NCBI GenBank assembly: GCA_910584835.1
Contig: CAJUEG010000026.1
Location: forward strand, 1-32,608
Length of the DNA stretch: 32,608 nucleotides
From: an uncultured Oscillospiraceae bacterium
Lineage (GTDB): Bacteria; Bacillota; Clostridia; Oscillospirales; Oscillospiraceae
Direction of reading: 5' to 3'
How positions within the stretch are numbered: the stretch's first letter is position 1; every line of letters begins with the position of its first letter. A model generated the notes under the pieces. It saw only the letters and a program-made list of their open reading frames with translations. It did not search any database and was not told the DNA's origin. This document shows positions 16,014 to 23,789 of this stretch, one piece after another. Made by a program: the position numbers and the translations under genes.

Positions 16014-16019
16014 TATGAT
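15991..16019 (+). promoter_or_regulatory. Near-consensus internal sigma-A promoter ahead of flgE
   Basis: TTGACG (15991-15996), exactly 17 nt of spacer and TATGAT (16014-16019) match the -35 and -10 consensus at 5 of 6 positions each. The -35 lies in the last codons of the TIGR02530 gene and the -10 begins just after its TAA. Initiation near 16026 would give a leader of about 90 nt for flgE and downstream genes. The -35 codons encode the conserved Ile-Asp-Gly, so chance cannot be excluded. Confidence 0.5.
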
Positions 16020-16114
16020 AGACAGAAGGCAGGACCAATTTCGGATGCCTTCGGCCCGCGTCCGATTGACGCCGGCCGGGCGGCGCCACACCGAAAGGAG
16101 TTAATTTTCTTACT

Positions 16115-17275
16115 ATGACTGGTGCAATGTATGCGGCGATTGCGGGTCTGCGGACCCACATGCAGAACCTGAACGTTATCGGCAACAACGTGGCCAACGT
16201 GAACACCTACGGCTATAAGGCCAGCCGCTCGGTGTTCCGCACCTCCATTTACACCTCCCTGTCCGGCGGTTCCGACGGCACCAACACCGTGGGCGGCAAA
16301 AACCCCTCCCAGATCGGCTACGGCGCGAACCTGGGCTCGGTGGACATCGACATGAGCACGGGCAACTACGCCGTTACCGGCAAGGCCATGGACATGATGA
16401 TTGACGGCGACGGCTTCTTCATGGTGGGCGACAAGACTATTTCCGACGGCTTCGACGGAAGCGCCGACGACGTGAACGCGTTCACCGCCCTGAACCTGAC
16501 CCGTGTGGGCAATTTCGAGTTCAAGGCGGACGGCTATCTGACCAATAACGACGGCCAGGTGGTCTACGGCTTCCTGTGCACCGGGATCGATCCGACTACC
16601 GGCAAGGCTACCTTCAGCGATCAGCTGGTGCCCATCCGTTATCCGGGTGTGGGAGCCGGTGCCAACGGGGAACTGGAGTTGAAATGGCCCACCACCAGGG
16701 CAGAGGGTGCCGGGGCCGACCCGAACGCGGTGGGCAAGCTCCACGACGCGCTGCAGACCGTGGCGGCCGATGCTCCTGCGGGCACTGAGGCCGAGCCCTG
16801 GCCCAAGGCCACGTTCAACGGCCTCACCGTGGATGAGAAAACCGGCATCATCAGCGGCACCTGCGCCGAGACCGGCGAGCAGGTGGTCATCGGCATCGTG
16901 GCCATCGGCATGGTGACCAACCCCAACGGCGTGACCAATCTGGGCAGCAACTATTACAAGGCCGGCGAGGGCGCGGGCAACCTGAGCGTGGCCCTGTTCG
17001 GCGGCGCGGGCGAGGATATGGGCATCACCTATGTAAACGGCGAGCTGGCCCAGGCCCCGGATGGCGCCGATGCCGCCGCCCCTGTGGACGGCTTGCGCCT
17101 GCGCAAGGGGGCGAAGAACGCCTCCATTCTCTCCGGCGGCCTGGAGATGTCCAAGACCGACCTGGCCCAGGAGATTTCCCAGATGATCCTGACCCAGCGC
17201 GGCTACCAGGCCAACACCCGTATCATCACCGTGACCGACTCCATGCTGGAGGAACTGGTCAACATGAAGCGCTGA
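16115..17275 (+). CDS. flgE: Flagellar hook protein FlgE
   Basis: FlgE is the hook subunit. The 386-residue product begins MTGAMYAAIAGLRTHMQNLNVIGNNVANVNTYGYKASR, the canonical rod/hook N-terminal motif. It has MMIDGDGFFMVGD and LTRVGNFEFKADGYLTNNDG in the D1/D2 part, and ends with LAQEISQMILTQRGYQANTRIITVTDSMLEELVNMKR, the standard C-terminal helix. AAGGAG (16095-16100) lies 14 nt before ATG 16115, longer than ideal, but no other in-frame start is available. The D2 insert is moderate in size. Confidence 0.96.
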   Translation: MTGAMYAAIAGLRTHMQNLNVIGNNVANVNTYGYKASRSVFRTSIYTSLSGGSDGTNTVGGKNPSQIGYGANLGSVDIDMSTGNYAVTGKAMDMMIDGDGFFMVGDKTISDGFDGSADDVNAFTALNLTRVGNFEFKADGYLTNNDGQVVYGFLCTGIDPTTGKATFSDQLVPIRYPGVGAGANGELELKWPTTRAEGAGADPNAVGKLHDALQTVAADAPAGTEAEPWPKATFNGLTVDEKTGIISGTCAETGEQVVIGIVAIGMVTNPNGVTNLGSNYYKAGEGAGNLSVALFGGAGEDMGITYVNGELAQAPDGADAAAPVDGLRLRKGAKNASILSGGLEMSKTDLAQEISQMILTQRGYQANTRIITVTDSMLEELVNMKR

Positions 17276-17289
17276 TAAAACTTAACACG

Positions 17290-17318
17290 GCCCGGGGAGA
17301 GCCGATCTCTCCCCGGGC
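17290..17318 (+). other. Strong hairpin between flgE and flbD
   Basis: A perfect 12-bp GC-rich stem (17290-17301 with 17307-17318) closes a 5-nt CCGAT loop. The sequence after it is TATCCCCC, with no T tract, so this is not a standard terminator. It may stabilise the upstream flgE message or be an RNA processing border. Confidence 0.7.
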
Positions 17319-17361
17319 TATCCCCCTGTAGTCCTATGAATAGGAAAAAGGAGGCACCACC

Positions 17362-17577
17362 ATGATCGTTCTGACTAAGCGCAACCACGAAAAATTCCTC
17401 GTCAACCACTTGCAAATCGAGTATATTGAGACCATCCCCGAGTCCAAGATCGTCATGATGAACCACGACTTCTACCTTGTCCGCGAGAGCGTGGACGAGA
17501 TCATTGATAGGATCGCCAAATATAACGCCAAGGTGATGGATGTGCACCGGCAGATCACTGTGGTGGACAATCGGTAA
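17362..17577 (+). CDS. flbD: FlbD/SwrD family motility protein
   Basis: This 71-residue protein matches the FlbD family (SwrD/YlzI in Bacillus subtilis, where it supports motor power and swarming). The signature is MIVLTKRNHEKFLVNHLQIEYIETIPESKI, then VRESVDEIIDRI. AAGGAGG (17348-17354) lies 7 nt before ATG 17362. It lies between flgE and motA as in other Firmicutes and is flanked on both sides by stable hairpins. Confidence 0.93.
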   Translation: MIVLTKRNHEKFLVNHLQIEYIETIPESKIVMMNHDFYLVRESVDEIIDRIAKYNAKVMDVHRQITVVDNR

Positions 17578-17612
17578 CACCGGCGAGACAGATAAAAACG
17601 GCCTGAACGGCC

Positions 17613-17638
17613 TTCCGGGCGGTGAGCCGCGCCCGGAA
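17613..17638 (+). other. Hairpin just upstream of the motA ribosome binding site
   Basis: TTCCGGGC (17613-17620) pairs perfectly with GCCCGGAA (17631-17638), with further pairing possible in the 10-nt loop. It ends 3 nt before GGAGGT (17642-17647). It could isolate stator translation or stability from the upstream part of the transcript. Confidence 0.6.
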
Positions 17639-17658
17639 TCTGGAGGTAGAGCTTTGCA

Positions 17659-18513
17659 ATGAATATAACCTATATCATCGGCCTGGTACTTGCAATCTTC
17701 GTGTTCCTGTTCGGCATCGTCTGCGGCATCAACATCGGCCCCAAGGCGGTGGCGGCGAACCTGCCCGTGTTCACCTTCAAGCTGGAGAACCTGTGGAACT
17801 TCTTCGATGCGGCCAGTATCTTCATCGTCATCGGCTGTACCATGGCCATCGTGGTGGCCAGCTTTCCGGCCAGCACCCTGGCGGCCATGCCCAAGCACTT
17901 CGGCATCATGCTCAATGCCAAGAAGTTCGATCCCATGAAGTACATCGACCAGCTGGTGGACCTGGCCCAGACCGCCCGTAAAAACGGCCTGCTGGCCCTG
18001 GAGGGCAAGGCCAACGAGCAGGAGGACCCCTTCTTCAAGATGGCCATCATGCTCATCGTGGACGCCAACGACCCGGACAAGGTCCGCGCCATTCTGGAGA
18101 ACGACATCGAGTGCATGTCCGCCCGGCATGAGGACGCCGCGGCGCTCTACGACAAGGCGTCGTCGGTGGCCCCGGCCTTCGGCATGGTGGGTACGCTGGT
18201 GGGCCTGATCAACATGCTGGCAAACATGAATATGGACGCGGGCGGCTCCAGCACCATCGGCCAGGACATGGGCACCGCCCTGATTACCACCCTGTACGGC
18301 TGTATTCTGGCCCACATGATCTTCGGCCCCATCGCCAACAACCTGCGTATCCGGGACGGCGAGGAGGTGCTGTGCAAGCAGATCATTGTGGAGGGCATTA
18401 TGTCCATCCAGTCCGGCGAGAACCCCAAGGCGCTGCGGGAGAAGCTGCTCACCTATATCCCCCAGGGCAAGCGCGACGAGGGCGCCAAGTCCTCCGGCGG
18501 GGGCGGGGAATAA
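17659..18513 (+). CDS. motA: Flagellar stator protein MotA (MotP/PomA-like)
   Basis: MotA forms the membrane part of the stator ion channel. The 284-residue protein has four hydrophobic segments: about 5-27, about 51-75, about 168-192 (SSVAPAFGMVGTLVGLINML) and about 203-226 (MGTALITTLYGCILAHMIFGPIA). A cytoplasmic loop with charged residues lies between the second and third. INML, ALITTLYG, GPIANNLRIRDGEE and IQSGENPKALREKL resemble MotP/PomA stators, which use sodium, more than proton-type MotA. The segment between the first two helices is longer than usual. GGAGGT (17642-17647) is 11 nt before ATG 17659. Confidence 0.92.
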   Translation: MNITYIIGLVLAIFVFLFGIVCGINIGPKAVAANLPVFTFKLENLWNFFDAASIFIVIGCTMAIVVASFPASTLAAMPKHFGIMLNAKKFDPMKYIDQLVDLAQTARKNGLLALEGKANEQEDPFFKMAIMLIVDANDPDKVRAILENDIECMSARHEDAAALYDKASSVAPAFGMVGTLVGLINMLANMNMDAGGSSTIGQDMGTALITTLYGCILAHMIFGPIANNLRIRDGEEVLCKQIIVEGIMSIQSGENPKALREKLLTYIPQGKRDEGAKSSGGGGE

Positions 18514-18556
18514 GCCGGACGCTCCCCGAGACACGATGTAAGGAGTTGAAAACGTC

Positions 18557-19378
18557 GTGAGCGTAAAAAAGAAAAAAAGCGGTGGCGGCGGCGCCAACTG
18601 GATGGATACATACGGCGACATGGTTACGCTGCTTTTGTGCTTCTTCGTCCTTTTGTACTCCATGTCCACCATCAGCGAGGAGAAATGGCGGGCCATCATC
18701 ACCAGTTTCAACCCCTTTGCCCAACTGGACGCCACCGACCCGGAGGGCAACGACGGCCCCATAGCCGACCCGGCGGACGACTCCCAGGGCGGCTACCCCA
18801 CTATCCCGGACGTGGCGGCCCAGCGGGAGATCGACGATATGATTGAGGAGGTTTTCCTGGCCCTCCAGGCCATGGCGTCCCAGGGCGATATGCAAAACGC
18901 CATCCAGGTGGACATGAGCGGCGGCAAGGTGTACGTCAAGTTCACCGACACCGTGTTCTTTGACGGCAACAGCTTTGAGCTGCGCCAGGAGGCCAAGGAT
19001 ATCCTTTTGCAGGTGTGCGCTGTCCTGGACAAAGCGGAGCCCGCCATCGACGAGATCCGCATCCAGGGCCATACCGCCCAGCAGGACCCCAATGAGCCCA
19101 ACGAGGCGTATGGAGACCGGTTCCTGGCCAGCAACCGCGCCACGGAGGTGCAGGTGTTTATCCAGGACAACAGCTCCATCTTCCCTACGCGGCTGGTGAG
19201 CGAGGGGTGCGGCCAGTGGCGGCCCGTGGCCAGCAACGAGACGCTGGAGGGGCGGCGCAAGAACCGGCGGGTGGAAATGATCATCAGCGGGCGCAACCTG
19301 GAGGAGGAGCTGAAGGGCGGCGGGCTGACCGAGTTTATTACCCAGAGCCAGGCGGGTGTAAGCGAGCAGAATCCATAA
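18557..19378 (+). CDS. motB: Flagellar stator protein MotB
   Basis: MotB anchors the stator to peptidoglycan and carries the ion-binding Asp. The 273-residue product has a basic, Gly-rich start, then WMDTYGDMVTLLLCFFVLLYSM, with the essential Asp at position 21, and a C-terminal OmpA-like domain (about 115-250). In the OmpA motif it reads IQGHTAQQDP, with Ala174 where GHTD normally has Asp; the later Arg194 (LASNRATEV) is retained. GTG 18557 has AGGAG (18541-18545) 11 nt upstream. It follows motA closely; fliL, usually next, is missing. Confidence 0.93.
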   Translation: MSVKKKKSGGGGANWMDTYGDMVTLLLCFFVLLYSMSTISEEKWRAIITSFNPFAQLDATDPEGNDGPIADPADDSQGGYPTIPDVAAQREIDDMIEEVFLALQAMASQGDMQNAIQVDMSGGKVYVKFTDTVFFDGNSFELRQEAKDILLQVCAVLDKAEPAIDEIRIQGHTAQQDPNEPNEAYGDRFLASNRATEVQVFIQDNSSIFPTRLVSEGCGQWRPVASNETLEGRRKNRRVEMIISGRNLEEELKGGGLTEFITQSQAGVSEQNP

Positions 19379-19407
19379 GAATACAGCAGATCAGGTGAGG
19401 TGATTCC

Positions 19408-20433
19408 ATGTCTGAGGTTTTGTCACAAAGTCAAATCGACGCGCTCCTAAATTCCATGCGCAGCGGTGGCAGCCCAGATCAGGCGGAGGAGAAAAAGCCG
19501 GAGAAAAAGTACCGGAAATACGACTTCACCACCCCGCGCAAGTTTACAAAGGACCGCATCAAGATGCTCCACGGCATCTTTGAGAACTATACGCGGGTTA
19601 TCAGCTCCCGGCTCAACGCCCAGCTGCGTACCACCTGCGAGATCACAGTGGAGAGCATTGAGGAGCAGAAGTTCTACGAATTCAACAACGCCCTCATGGA
19701 GGGGGATGTGCTGGCCATGGTGAACGTGACCATCCATCCCAGGACCGAGGGCGGGCACGAGATCCAGGCGGAGGACCCGGTGATGGTGTACCTGTCCACC
19801 CAGACGTCGTTGGGGATGATGGACAGGATGATGGGCAGCGAGGGGGAGAGCAACCGTGAGGTCCCCATGGGCTACGCCTACACCGACCTGGAACTCCAGC
19901 TGTACGAACTGTTGCTCAAGGACATCATCGCCCTGATGGGCAGCAGCTGGGAGAACTACGTGCCCGTCACCTTTGAGTATGAGCGCACTCAGGTCAACCC
20001 CACCCTGGTCACCCTGCTGAACCTGGATGAGACGGTGGTGCTGGTGGACATGAAGCTCACCTTTGGCAACAGCGAGGGGCGCATGAGCATTGTGCTGCCG
20101 GGCAACGTGCTTATGAGCATATTCGGTGAGGTCAACCGGGAGAGCATGGGCCGTAAAGCGGCCAGCGAGGACAACTCGGAGGAGATTTTTGACAAGCTGC
20201 GCGACTCCACGCTGGAAATTGTGGCCGAGCTGGGCGATACCCAGCTGTCCCTCAGCGATATTTACCATCTGAACGTGGGGGACGTGGTAAACCTGGGCAG
20301 GTCGAAGGACTCGCCGGTGTTCCTGGAGATCGGCGGGTACCAATGGTTTACCGGGCGTATGGGAACCCACAAGAAAAACATGGCCATCAAGATAGACGAG
20401 GTATGCTATTCGGCCGAACAAAGGAGCGAGTAA
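19408..20433 (+). CDS. fliM: Flagellar motor switch protein FliM
   Basis: FliM is the C-ring protein that binds phospho-CheY and reverses rotation. The 341-residue product starts with MSEVLSQSQIDALLNSM, an intact EIDALL-type CheY-P docking peptide (about 5-15). The middle CheC-like domain follows (KMLHGIFENYTRVISSRLNAQLRT, FGNSEGRMSIVLPGN), then the C-terminal FliN-like domain (LGDTQLSLSDIYHLNVGDVVNLGRS). AGGTGAGG (19393-19400) precedes ATG 19408. The gap to fliY is 3 nt. Confidence 0.96.
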   Translation: MSEVLSQSQIDALLNSMRSGGSPDQAEEKKPEKKYRKYDFTTPRKFTKDRIKMLHGIFENYTRVISSRLNAQLRTTCEITVESIEEQKFYEFNNALMEGDVLAMVNVTIHPRTEGGHEIQAEDPVMVYLSTQTSLGMMDRMMGSEGESNREVPMGYAYTDLELQLYELLLKDIIALMGSSWENYVPVTFEYERTQVNPTLVTLLNLDETVVLVDMKLTFGNSEGRMSIVLPGNVLMSIFGEVNRESMGRKAASEDNSEEIFDKLRDSTLEIVAELGDTQLSLSDIYHLNVGDVVNLGRSKDSPVFLEIGGYQWFTGRMGTHKKNMAIKIDEVCYSAEQRSE

Positions 20434-20436
20434 GGG

Positions 20437-21954
20437 ATGGAGAAGGAAATGTTCAGCCCAATGGCGATAGACGCCTTGGGCGAAATGATGAATATCAGCC
20501 TGGGCTCCTCGGCTACCGCCGTGTCGAACATGCTGGATCACCGGGTGGACATCACAACACCCACGGTGACCGTGGTGGACGTGAAGGATTTCTCCCTGGG
20601 CAACCTGGAGCCGGCCATCGGCGTGGAGATCAAGTATGTCGAGGGCCTGGAGGGCAGCAACATCATGCTGCTCAAGCGCAGTGATATCAAGGTTATCGTG
20701 GACATCCTCATGGGCATGGAGACCGCCGATGAGGAGTTTGAGCTCAACGAGCTGACCATCAGCTGCGTATGCGAGGTCATGAACCAGATGATGGGCTCCG
20801 CGGCCACTGCCATGTCCGACTTTTTGGGGTTCCGGGTGGATATCTCCACTCCGGTGTCCTTCGAACTGGAGGATTTGGACCAGTTTAAGCAGGAACACCT
20901 CCCCCAGGGCGCAGATCAGATTGTGGTGGTCAGGTTTTTCCTGAAGATCGAGGACGCGCTGGAAAGCGAGTTTATGAACGTCATGTCGGTGGCCCTGGCC
21001 AAGGAACTGCTCAAGAGCCTGGGGCTGGAGGACGAGGTGTCCGTCGAGGCTCCCGGCGCGTCGGCGGCCCCGGCCGCTCAGCCGGCTGCGGAGACCAGCA
21101 ACCGGCCTCTGAGTCAGGAGGAGATCGAGGCAATGCTGGCCGGGAACAGCGGAAACACCGGGGGCACCGCTTCCGCGCCTGAGCCTGCGCCTGAGCCCAG
21201 CAATCGGATGATGAGCCAGGAGGAGATCGAGGCGATGCTGGCGGGAGGCGCCGCCGCTCCCGCGCCTGCGCCCGAACCCTCCGGAGGCGGCCAGAAAATG
21301 AGCCAGGCGGAGATTGAGGCGATGCTGGCGGGGATGAACAGCGAGCCTGCTCCCGCTCCCGCGCCGCAGCAGGCGGCCGCGCCGGCCCCGGCCCCCGCGC
21401 CCCAGCCGCAGCCCCAGGCTCCGGCGGCCCAGGCGCCCATGCAGGGCATGCCCCAGATGGGCCAGCCCATGCAGATGCCGCCCTTCCCCATGCCGGGGCA
21501 GGACGGGAGCTTCCCCAATGGATATATGGGATATCCGCCCATGTATTATCCGCCCTATCCCTACCCCTATCCGCCCCAGGCTGAGGCCGCGGTCCAGAAG
21601 GCCGCGCCCGAACCCAAGGTCATCGCCACCAAGCCGGTGCACATGGAGGAGATGGACCCGATGGAGAAGCTGGGCAAGGAACAGGCCCAGAACCTGGAGC
21701 TCATCATGGAGGTGCCCCTCCAGGTGACGGTGGAGATCGGACGGGCCCGTCGGAAGGTACAGGATATTTTGGAGTTCGCCAAAGGCTCCCTGGTGGTGCT
21801 GGATAAGCTGGCGGGCGACCAGGTGGATCTGTTTGTCAACGGCAAGTGTATCGCCCGGGGCGAGGTGGTGGTCATCGAGGACAACTTCGGTGTGCGCATC
21901 ACCGAGATCGTCCAGACCCCCGCCATTGAGATGCTGGCGGGCGGCGGCAAGTAA
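20437..21954 (+). CDS. fliY: Motor switch phosphatase FliY (CheC-FliN fusion) with three internal CheY-P docking motifs
   Basis: FliY is a C-ring component that can dephosphorylate CheY-P. The 505-residue protein has a CheC-like domain (about 1-195) with both phosphatase signatures intact: D12-x3-E16-x2-N19-x22-P42 and S109-x3-E113-x2-N116-x22-P139. A long Ala/Pro-rich linker (about 200-415) follows, with three copies of (L/M)SQxEIEAMLAG at 225-236, 259-270 and 288-299 and a Pro/Tyr run at 367-380. The FliN domain is at about 420-497. The usual N-terminal docking peptide is absent. AAAGGAG (20420-20426) is 10 nt before ATG 20437. The linker is much longer than in Bacillus FliY (about 380 residues overall). 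Confidence 0.95.
   Translation: MEKEMFSPMAIDALGEMMNISLGSSATAVSNMLDHRVDITTPTVTVVDVKDFSLGNLEPAIGVEIKYVEGLEGSNIMLLKRSDIKVIVDILMGMETADEEFELNELTISCVCEVMNQMMGSAATAMSDFLGFRVDISTPVSFELEDLDQFKQEHLPQGADQIVVVRFFLKIEDALESEFMNVMSVALAKELLKSLGLEDEVSVEAPGASAAPAAQPAAETSNRPLSQEEIEAMLAGNSGNTGGTASAPEPAPEPSNRMMSQEEIEAMLAGGAAAPAPAPEPSGGGQKMSQAEIEAMLAGMNSEPAPAPAPQQAAAPAPAPAPQPQPQAPAAQAPMQGMPQMGQPMQMPPFPMPGQDGSFPNGYMGYPPMYYPPYPYPYPPQAEAAVQKAAPEPKVIATKPVHMEEMDPMEKLGKEQAQNLELIMEVPLQVTVEIGRARRKVQDILEFAKGSLVVLDKLAGDQVDLFVNGKCIARGEVVVIEDNFGVRITEIVQTPAIEMLAGGGK
21109..21333 (+). repeat. Three coding repeats of a CheY-P docking peptide in fliY
   Basis: Codons 225-236, 259-270 and 288-299 of fliY specify LSQEEIEAMLAG, MSQEEIEAMLAG and MSQAEIEAMLAG. 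At DNA level the copies start at 21109, 21211 and 21298, with Ala/Pro-coding spacers of 66 and 51 nt. The core GAGATCGAGGC is the same in the first two copies and the third differs by two bases, so the units are recent or constrained duplicates. Confidence 0.9.
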
Positions 21955-21975
21955 GGACCAGGCAGGCATACCCGG

Positions 21976-22000
21976 CCCCGGTACGTTTCAAACGGCGGGG
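21976..22000 (+). other. Hairpin in the fliY-cheY gap
   Basis: CCCCG (21976-21980) pairs with CGGGG (21996-22000) and CGTT (21984-21987) with AACG (21991-21994) across a TCA loop. It sits in the 79-nt spacer before cheY and has no T tract. Confidence 0.45.
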
Positions 22001-22033
22001 TACACAACATAAATGGAAAAGGATGGATCAACC

Positions 22034-22402
22034 ATGGCTAAGAAGATTTTGTTAGTAGACGACGCTGCTTTTATGCGCAAGATGATCAAGGACACCCTGG
22101 TAAAGAACGGCTATACCGAGGTGTTCGAGGCCGTTGACGGCGCCGACGCGGTGGAGAAGTTCGGCGAGATCGGTCCCGACCTGGTGGTGATGGACATCAC
22201 CATGCCCAATATGGACGGTCTGGAGGCCCTGAAGGCCATCCGCGCCAAGGACGGCAGCGCCAACGTGGTCATGTGCTCCGCCATGGGTCAGGAGTCCATG
22301 GTTATGGACGCCGTGCGCTCCGGCGCGAAGGACTTCATCGTCAAGCCCTTCAAGCCCGACCGGGTGCTCAAGACCGTCACCTCCATTCTGGGCGCGCCCT
22401 GA
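22034..22402 (+). CDS. cheY: Chemotaxis response regulator CheY
   Basis: CheY, when phosphorylated by CheA, binds FliM/FliY to control rotation. The 122-residue single receiver domain has the acidic pair D9-D10, phospho-acceptor Asp54 (VVMDITMPNMDG), Ser82 (CSAMGQ) and Lys104 (KPF). ATG 22034 is preferred over ATG 22013 because AAAAGGA (22017-22023) lies 10 nt upstream and MAKKILLVDD is the usual start. The stop TGA shares its last base with the fliO ATG. Confidence 0.96.
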   Translation: MAKKILLVDDAAFMRKMIKDTLVKNGYTEVFEAVDGADAVEKFGEIGPDLVVMDITMPNMDGLEALKAIRAKDGSANVVMCSAMGQESMVMDAVRSGAKDFIVKPFKPDRVLKTVTSILGAP

Positions 22403-22812
22403 TGGCGGATTCCCCACGCAGGCCCGTTCTGGCCCTGGAGGCCACGGCGCTGGACAGCGTGCTCTCCCTGATGTGGATGCTGCTGTGCGTGGTGGTCATT
22501 ATTGTGCTGGCCTACCTGTTCACCAGGTATGTGGCGGGCAGAAGGGGCTTTGGAGGAATCGGCGCGCCCGGAGGGACAGGCCGTTTCAAGGCGCTGGCCC
22601 GGCTGCCGCTGGGACGGGAGCAGAGCGCGGTGCTTATCCAGGCGGGAAAGCGGTACCTTCTGCTGGGAGTGGCCCCCTCTGGAGTGACACTGCTGGCGGA
22701 GCTCACAGAGGAAGAGGCCCAGGAGCTGTATGCCCAGCCCACCGGTCAGCCGCAGCCCCCCAGCTTTGGGGAGGCCCTGCGCACCGTACTCAAGCAAAAG
22801 AAACCGAGGTGA
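22402..22812 (+). CDS. fliO: Flagellar biosynthetic protein FliO/FliZ
   Basis: FliO helps FliP assemble into the export gate. The 136-residue protein has one membrane segment (about 22-43, LSLMWMLLCVVVIIVLAYLF) followed by FKALARLPLGREQSAVLIQAGKRYLLLGVAPSGVTLLAEL, the conserved FliO cytoplasmic beta domain. ATG 22402 overlaps the cheY stop by one base (TGATG), implying coupled translation. The position between cheY and fliP matches fliZ of Bacillus. Confidence 0.9.
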   Translation: MADSPRRPVLALEATALDSVLSLMWMLLCVVVIIVLAYLFTRYVAGRRGFGGIGAPGGTGRFKALARLPLGREQSAVLIQAGKRYLLLGVAPSGVTLLAELTEEEAQELYAQPTGQPQPPSFGEALRTVLKQKKPR

Positions 22813-22819
22813 GGATGGG

Positions 22820-23491
22820 ATGCCGACCGACGGCCTGATCAATATCAACGGCGAGAGCGTCCAGACTTTGGAGATTCTCTTCCTCACCACCATGATTGCG
22901 CTGCTGCCCTCCATGCTGGTGATGATGACCTCCTTCACCCGGTACATCATCTCCCTGTCCTTCCTGCGCAACGCCATGGGCACCCAGCAGACGCCGCCCA
23001 ACACGGTGCTGGTGGGTATTGCCTTGTTCCTCACCCTCATCACCATGAACCCGGTGCTCACCCGCATCCAGACAGAGGCGTGGGAGCCGTATACGGACCA
23101 GGAAATCAGCGGGGAGGAGTTTGTGGACCGGGCCAGCGTGCCGCTGAAGGAGTTCATGATGGCCAACACCCAGTGGCGCACGGTGGAGATGTACTGCAAC
23201 CTGGCCCACATTGATGTGCCGGCCGAGGGGGAGCAGGCCGTGCAGGAACTGCCTTTGCGGGTGATTGTGCCGGCCTTTATGACCCAGGAGCTGCAGGAGG
23301 CGTTCTATATCGGCTTTTTGCTGTATATCCCCTTCCTGCTCATTGACGTGGTGGTGTCCTCTACGCTGATGTCCATGGGCATGATTATGCTTCCGCCGGC
23401 CATGATCTCCACGCCCTTCAAGCTGCTGCTGTTCGTGTCCGTCAACGGCTGGCAGGTGCTGTTCTCCACGCTTGTGCAGAGCGTAAACTGA
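22820..23491 (+). CDS. fliP: Flagellar export gate protein FliP
   Basis: FliP is the major subunit of the export gate. The 223-residue product has the signatures LEILFLTTMIALLPSMLVMMTSFTRYIISLSFLRNAMGTQQTPPNTVL and FLLYIPFLLIDVVVSSTLMSMGMIMLPPAMISTPFKLLLF. It lacks the cleavable N-terminal signal peptide of many FliP proteins: only about ten residues precede the conserved part. GAGGTGAGG (22806-22814) is 5 nt before ATG 22820. Confidence 0.96.
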   Translation: MPTDGLININGESVQTLEILFLTTMIALLPSMLVMMTSFTRYIISLSFLRNAMGTQQTPPNTVLVGIALFLTLITMNPVLTRIQTEAWEPYTDQEISGEEFVDRASVPLKEFMMANTQWRTVEMYCNLAHIDVPAEGEQAVQELPLRVIVPAFMTQELQEAFYIGFLLYIPFLLIDVVVSSTLMSMGMIMLPPAMISTPFKLLLFVSVNGWQVLFSTLVQSVN

Positions 23492-23513
23492 TATCCGGGA
23501 AGGAGGGTGAGCC

Positions 23514-23774
23514 GTGGACACCACCCAGGCAATGGACCTGCTGCGGGACGCGGTGGGAGTGGCCATCAGACTGTCCAGCCCCATGCTGCTGCTGAGCATG
23601 CTGGTGGGGGTGGTGGTGGCCATTTTTCAGGCGGTCACCCAGATCCACGAGCAGACCATCTCCTTTGTGCTCAAGCTGATTGTGGTGATCAGCGTACTGC
23701 TGCTGGGAGGCGGCTGGATGCTGGACACGCTCAAGGACTATACGCTGGAGATTTTTTCGCTGATCGGCAGCTAA
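23514..23774 (+). CDS. fliQ: Flagellar export gate protein FliQ
   Basis: FliQ is a small gate protein with two membrane helices. The 86-residue product has the family start MDLLRDAVGVAIRLSSPMLLLSMLVGVVVAIFQAVTQIHEQTISFVLKL and a second hydrophobic segment. GTG 23514 is the start, with AGGAGGG (23501-23507) 6 nt upstream. Confidence 0.96.
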   Translation: MDTTQAMDLLRDAVGVAIRLSSPMLLLSMLVGVVVAIFQAVTQIHEQTISFVLKLIVVISVLLLGGGWMLDTLKDYTLEIFSLIGS

Positions 23775-23789
23775 GCGGGGGAGGCATCC

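Noticed and set aside
17281..17320. Hairpin after flgE as a full terminator
   Set aside because: No T tract follows the stem, and flbD and motA continue closely downstream on the same strand.
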